The notes under the pieces were generated by a model. That model was not told the DNA's origin. It saw only the letters and a program-made list of their open reading frames with translations, and did not search any database. From the NCBI GenBank assembly GCA_002724975.1, contig PBQF01000029.1:1-14960 (forward strand): 14,960 nt of DNA, read 5' to 3'. Source of the DNA: Parcubacteria group bacterium (GTDB taxonomy: Bacteria > Patescibacteriota > Minisyncoccia > Phycocordibacterales > GCA-002724975). The position numbers were made by a program, and so were the translations under genes. Shown here piece after piece: positions 13,693-14,960 of this stretch; within the stretch, counting starts at the first letter, position 1, and every line of letters begins with the position of its first letter.

Positions 13693-14802
13693 TTATATCT
13701 TAAACTCAACCACATCCCCGTCTTTGACTACATAATCTTTCCCTTCTGTTCTAACTAATCCTTTTTCACGAGCATGAGCATATGAGCCAACGCCAACTAA
13801 ATCTCCATATTTAACTACTTCTGCTCGAATAAACTTATCATGAAAATCGCCATGGATTGCCGTTCCTGCAACAGGAGCAGTTGATCCCCTTTTGGTGGTC
13901 CAAGCTCTGCTTTCTTTTTCTCCCGTCGTCAGAAATGTAATCAAGTCAAGAATTTCATATCCTTTTTTAACTAAAGAATCCAGACCTCCTTCATAGTCAG
14001 ATACTCCTAAAAGCTCCATTTTGTATTCGTTCTTTTCTTCTTCATTTAAATCTTTAACATCACTTTCAATGCCAACGTCAACAACAACATAAGAAGAATT
14101 TGTATCTTTAAAAAATTTTATTAACTCTTTGTATCTACTATCATTACACTCGTCCAGATTTTTAGCATCGGCTTTTTTATTCAAAACATAGAGAATCGGT
14201 TTCATTGTCAAAAGATGAAGAGTTTTGATTATTTCTTTTTCTTCTTTATTCAAATCAACTGAACTTGCAAGCTTCCCTGAATCGAGTGCTTCTTCTACTT
14301 TCCCTAATACCTTTTCTTCTAATAAAGCTTTCTTGTCTCCTTTTTTTAAATCCTTCCCTAAATTTCCCTTTCTAGCTGTAACAGTTTGAAAATCAGCCAT
14401 AATAAGCTCCAGATTAATAACCTCTATATCTGAAAGAGGATTAATTTCACCATGAACATGGTGGATGTTTTCATCCTCAAAAATTCTAATAACCTCGGCA
14501 ATGGCATCAACTTCCCTAATATTGGAAAGGAATTTGTTCCCAAGTCCCTCCCCTACCGAAGCGCCTTGGACCAATCCTGCTATATCAACAAATTCAACCA
14601 CGGCTGGAATAGCTTTCTCGGATTTGGAGAGTTTAGTTAATCCATCCAACCTATAATCAGGTACAGGAACGACGCCGATACAAGGGTCAATTGTACAAAA
14701 AGGATAATTCTCTGCAGGAACACTATGCTTGGTTAAAGCATTAAAAAGAGTGGATTTCCCCACGTTCGGCAGCCCTACAATTCCGATTGTTAGTGAAGAC
14801 AT
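13693..14802 (-). CDS. ychF: YchF/OLA1-type translation-associated ATPase
   Basis: YchF is an Obg-family P-loop ATPase that binds ribosomes. The 369-residue protein has G1 GLPNVGKST (10-18), G3 DIAGLVQGASVGEGLGNKFL (73-92), the family block RIFEDENIHHVHGEINPLSD (106-125), a coiled-coil insertion (about 130-200) and a C-terminal TGS domain (about 286-369) with TKRGSTAPVAGTAIHGDFHD (303-322). The nucleotide-base motif, usually NxxE in this ATP-preferring family, reads NKKA (208-211), so specificity cannot be read from it. The start at MSSLTIG is fixed by the nearby P-loop. The first 62 nt are also the end of an upstream reading frame in another phase. No Shine-Dalgarno is visible. Confidence 0.95.
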   Translation of the reverse strand: MSSLTIGIVGLPNVGKSTLFNALTKHSVPAENYPFCTIDPCIGVVPVPDYRLDGLTKLSKSEKAIPAVVEFVDIAGLVQGASVGEGLGNKFLSNIREVDAIAEVIRIFEDENIHHVHGEINPLSDIEVINLELIMADFQTVTARKGNLGKDLKKGDKKALLEEKVLGKVEEALDSGKLASSVDLNKEEKEIIKTLHLLTMKPILYVLNKKADAKNLDECNDSRYKELIKFFKDTNSSYVVVDVGIESDVKDLNEEEKNEYKMELLGVSDYEGGLDSLVKKGYEILDLITFLTTGEKESRAWTTKRGSTAPVAGTAIHGDFHDKFIRAEVVKYGDLVGVGSYAHAREKGLVRTEGKDYVVKDGDVVEFKI

Positions 14803-14960
14803 TGATATTTGTTACTGGTATATAACCATAAACTGTTAATTTCTTGTGATTTCCGACAACTTTCTCTACAAGGTTTCTAACTATCTCCTGTTTTGACTGA
14901 AAACTCAAGTCATTTAGAGAGCTTTTTACTTTGTCTACAAAAGAAGTTATCTCCTCATTG
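14741..14960 (-). CDS. Probable serine recombinase (resolvase family), C-terminal fragment
   Basis: Only the last 72 residues are in the window; the frame enters at the right edge (first full codon at 14959) and stops with TAA at 14741-14743. The part before ychF includes SSLNDLSFQSKQEIVRNLVE (13-32), then KVVGNHKKLTVYGYIPV. This matches the common end of large serine recombinases, where a LSFxxKxxIVRxLVEKVV segment is followed by a VTIxGxIP strand. The final residues (NCRAAERGEIHSF) are the ychF P-loop region read in another frame, a 62-nt overlap. The catalytic serine domain lies outside the window, so the family call is tentative; if right, a mobile or integrated element may continue to the right. 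Confidence 0.55.
   Translation of the reverse strand, partial: NEEITSFVDKVKSSLNDLSFQSKQEIVRNLVEKVVGNHKKLTVYGYIPVTNINVFTNNRNCRAAERGEIHSF

Noticed and set aside
13633..13735. Plus-strand TTGACA, GGGAGG and a 19-residue ORF starting at 13676
   Set aside because: There is no -10 box at a proper distance, the Shine-Dalgarno spacing is only 3 nt, and the ORF lies antisense to the end of ychF with no recognisable product.

Overview
The window looks like a chromosomal segment of a Candidate Phyla Radiation (Patescibacteria) bacterium, most likely of the Parcubacteria/Paceibacteria type. The evidence is low GC, compact genes that all lie on the minus strand with tiny gaps or overlaps, almost no Shine-Dalgarno sequences, a tandem set of small VirB2-like pilin genes, and a membrane protein resembling the pre-ATPase part of CPR VirB4/HerA-type proteins. 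TGA acts as a normal stop (at 2878-2880 and 6193-6195), so the UGA=Gly code of Gracilibacteria/SR1 is not in use. The taxonomic call is inference from gene content, not from a marker phylogeny.

Layout in the direction of transcription (right to left): the C-terminal end of a probable serine recombinase runs into the start of ychF (ATPase); then come a 155-nt gap, a four-helix membrane protein with a cysteine-containing outer loop, leuS with its own candidate promoter, and a DNA-binding protein that joins a sigma-70 region-4 domain to winged-helix/HARE-HTH modules. That gene has a good promoter and a five-codon upstream ORF, and it ends at a clear intrinsic terminator (9197-9228). A new unit starts immediately after: the CPR-type VirB4-associated membrane protein, mltG (endolytic murein transglycosylase), an MBL-fold protein with a degraded metal site, a small single-helix membrane protein, gyrA, a SAM methyltransferase, and a membrane-anchored family-1 solute-binding protein. 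A short frame-broken membrane ORF and four pilin-like genes follow, the last running off the left edge.

Housekeeping genes (ychF, leuS, gyrA, mltG) are thus interleaved with envelope genes. Pilins, a solute-binding protein without a visible permease, a VirB4-associated protein without its ATPase and a peptidoglycan-cutting enzyme would fit a cell-surface pilus or secretion apparatus; this functional grouping is inference. The observations most worth checking are the recombinase/ychF overlap (possible integration site at the ychF P-loop), the sigma4-HARE regulator with its uORF, the recently duplicated pilin array with a frameshifted neighbour, and the metal-ligand loss in the MBL protein.
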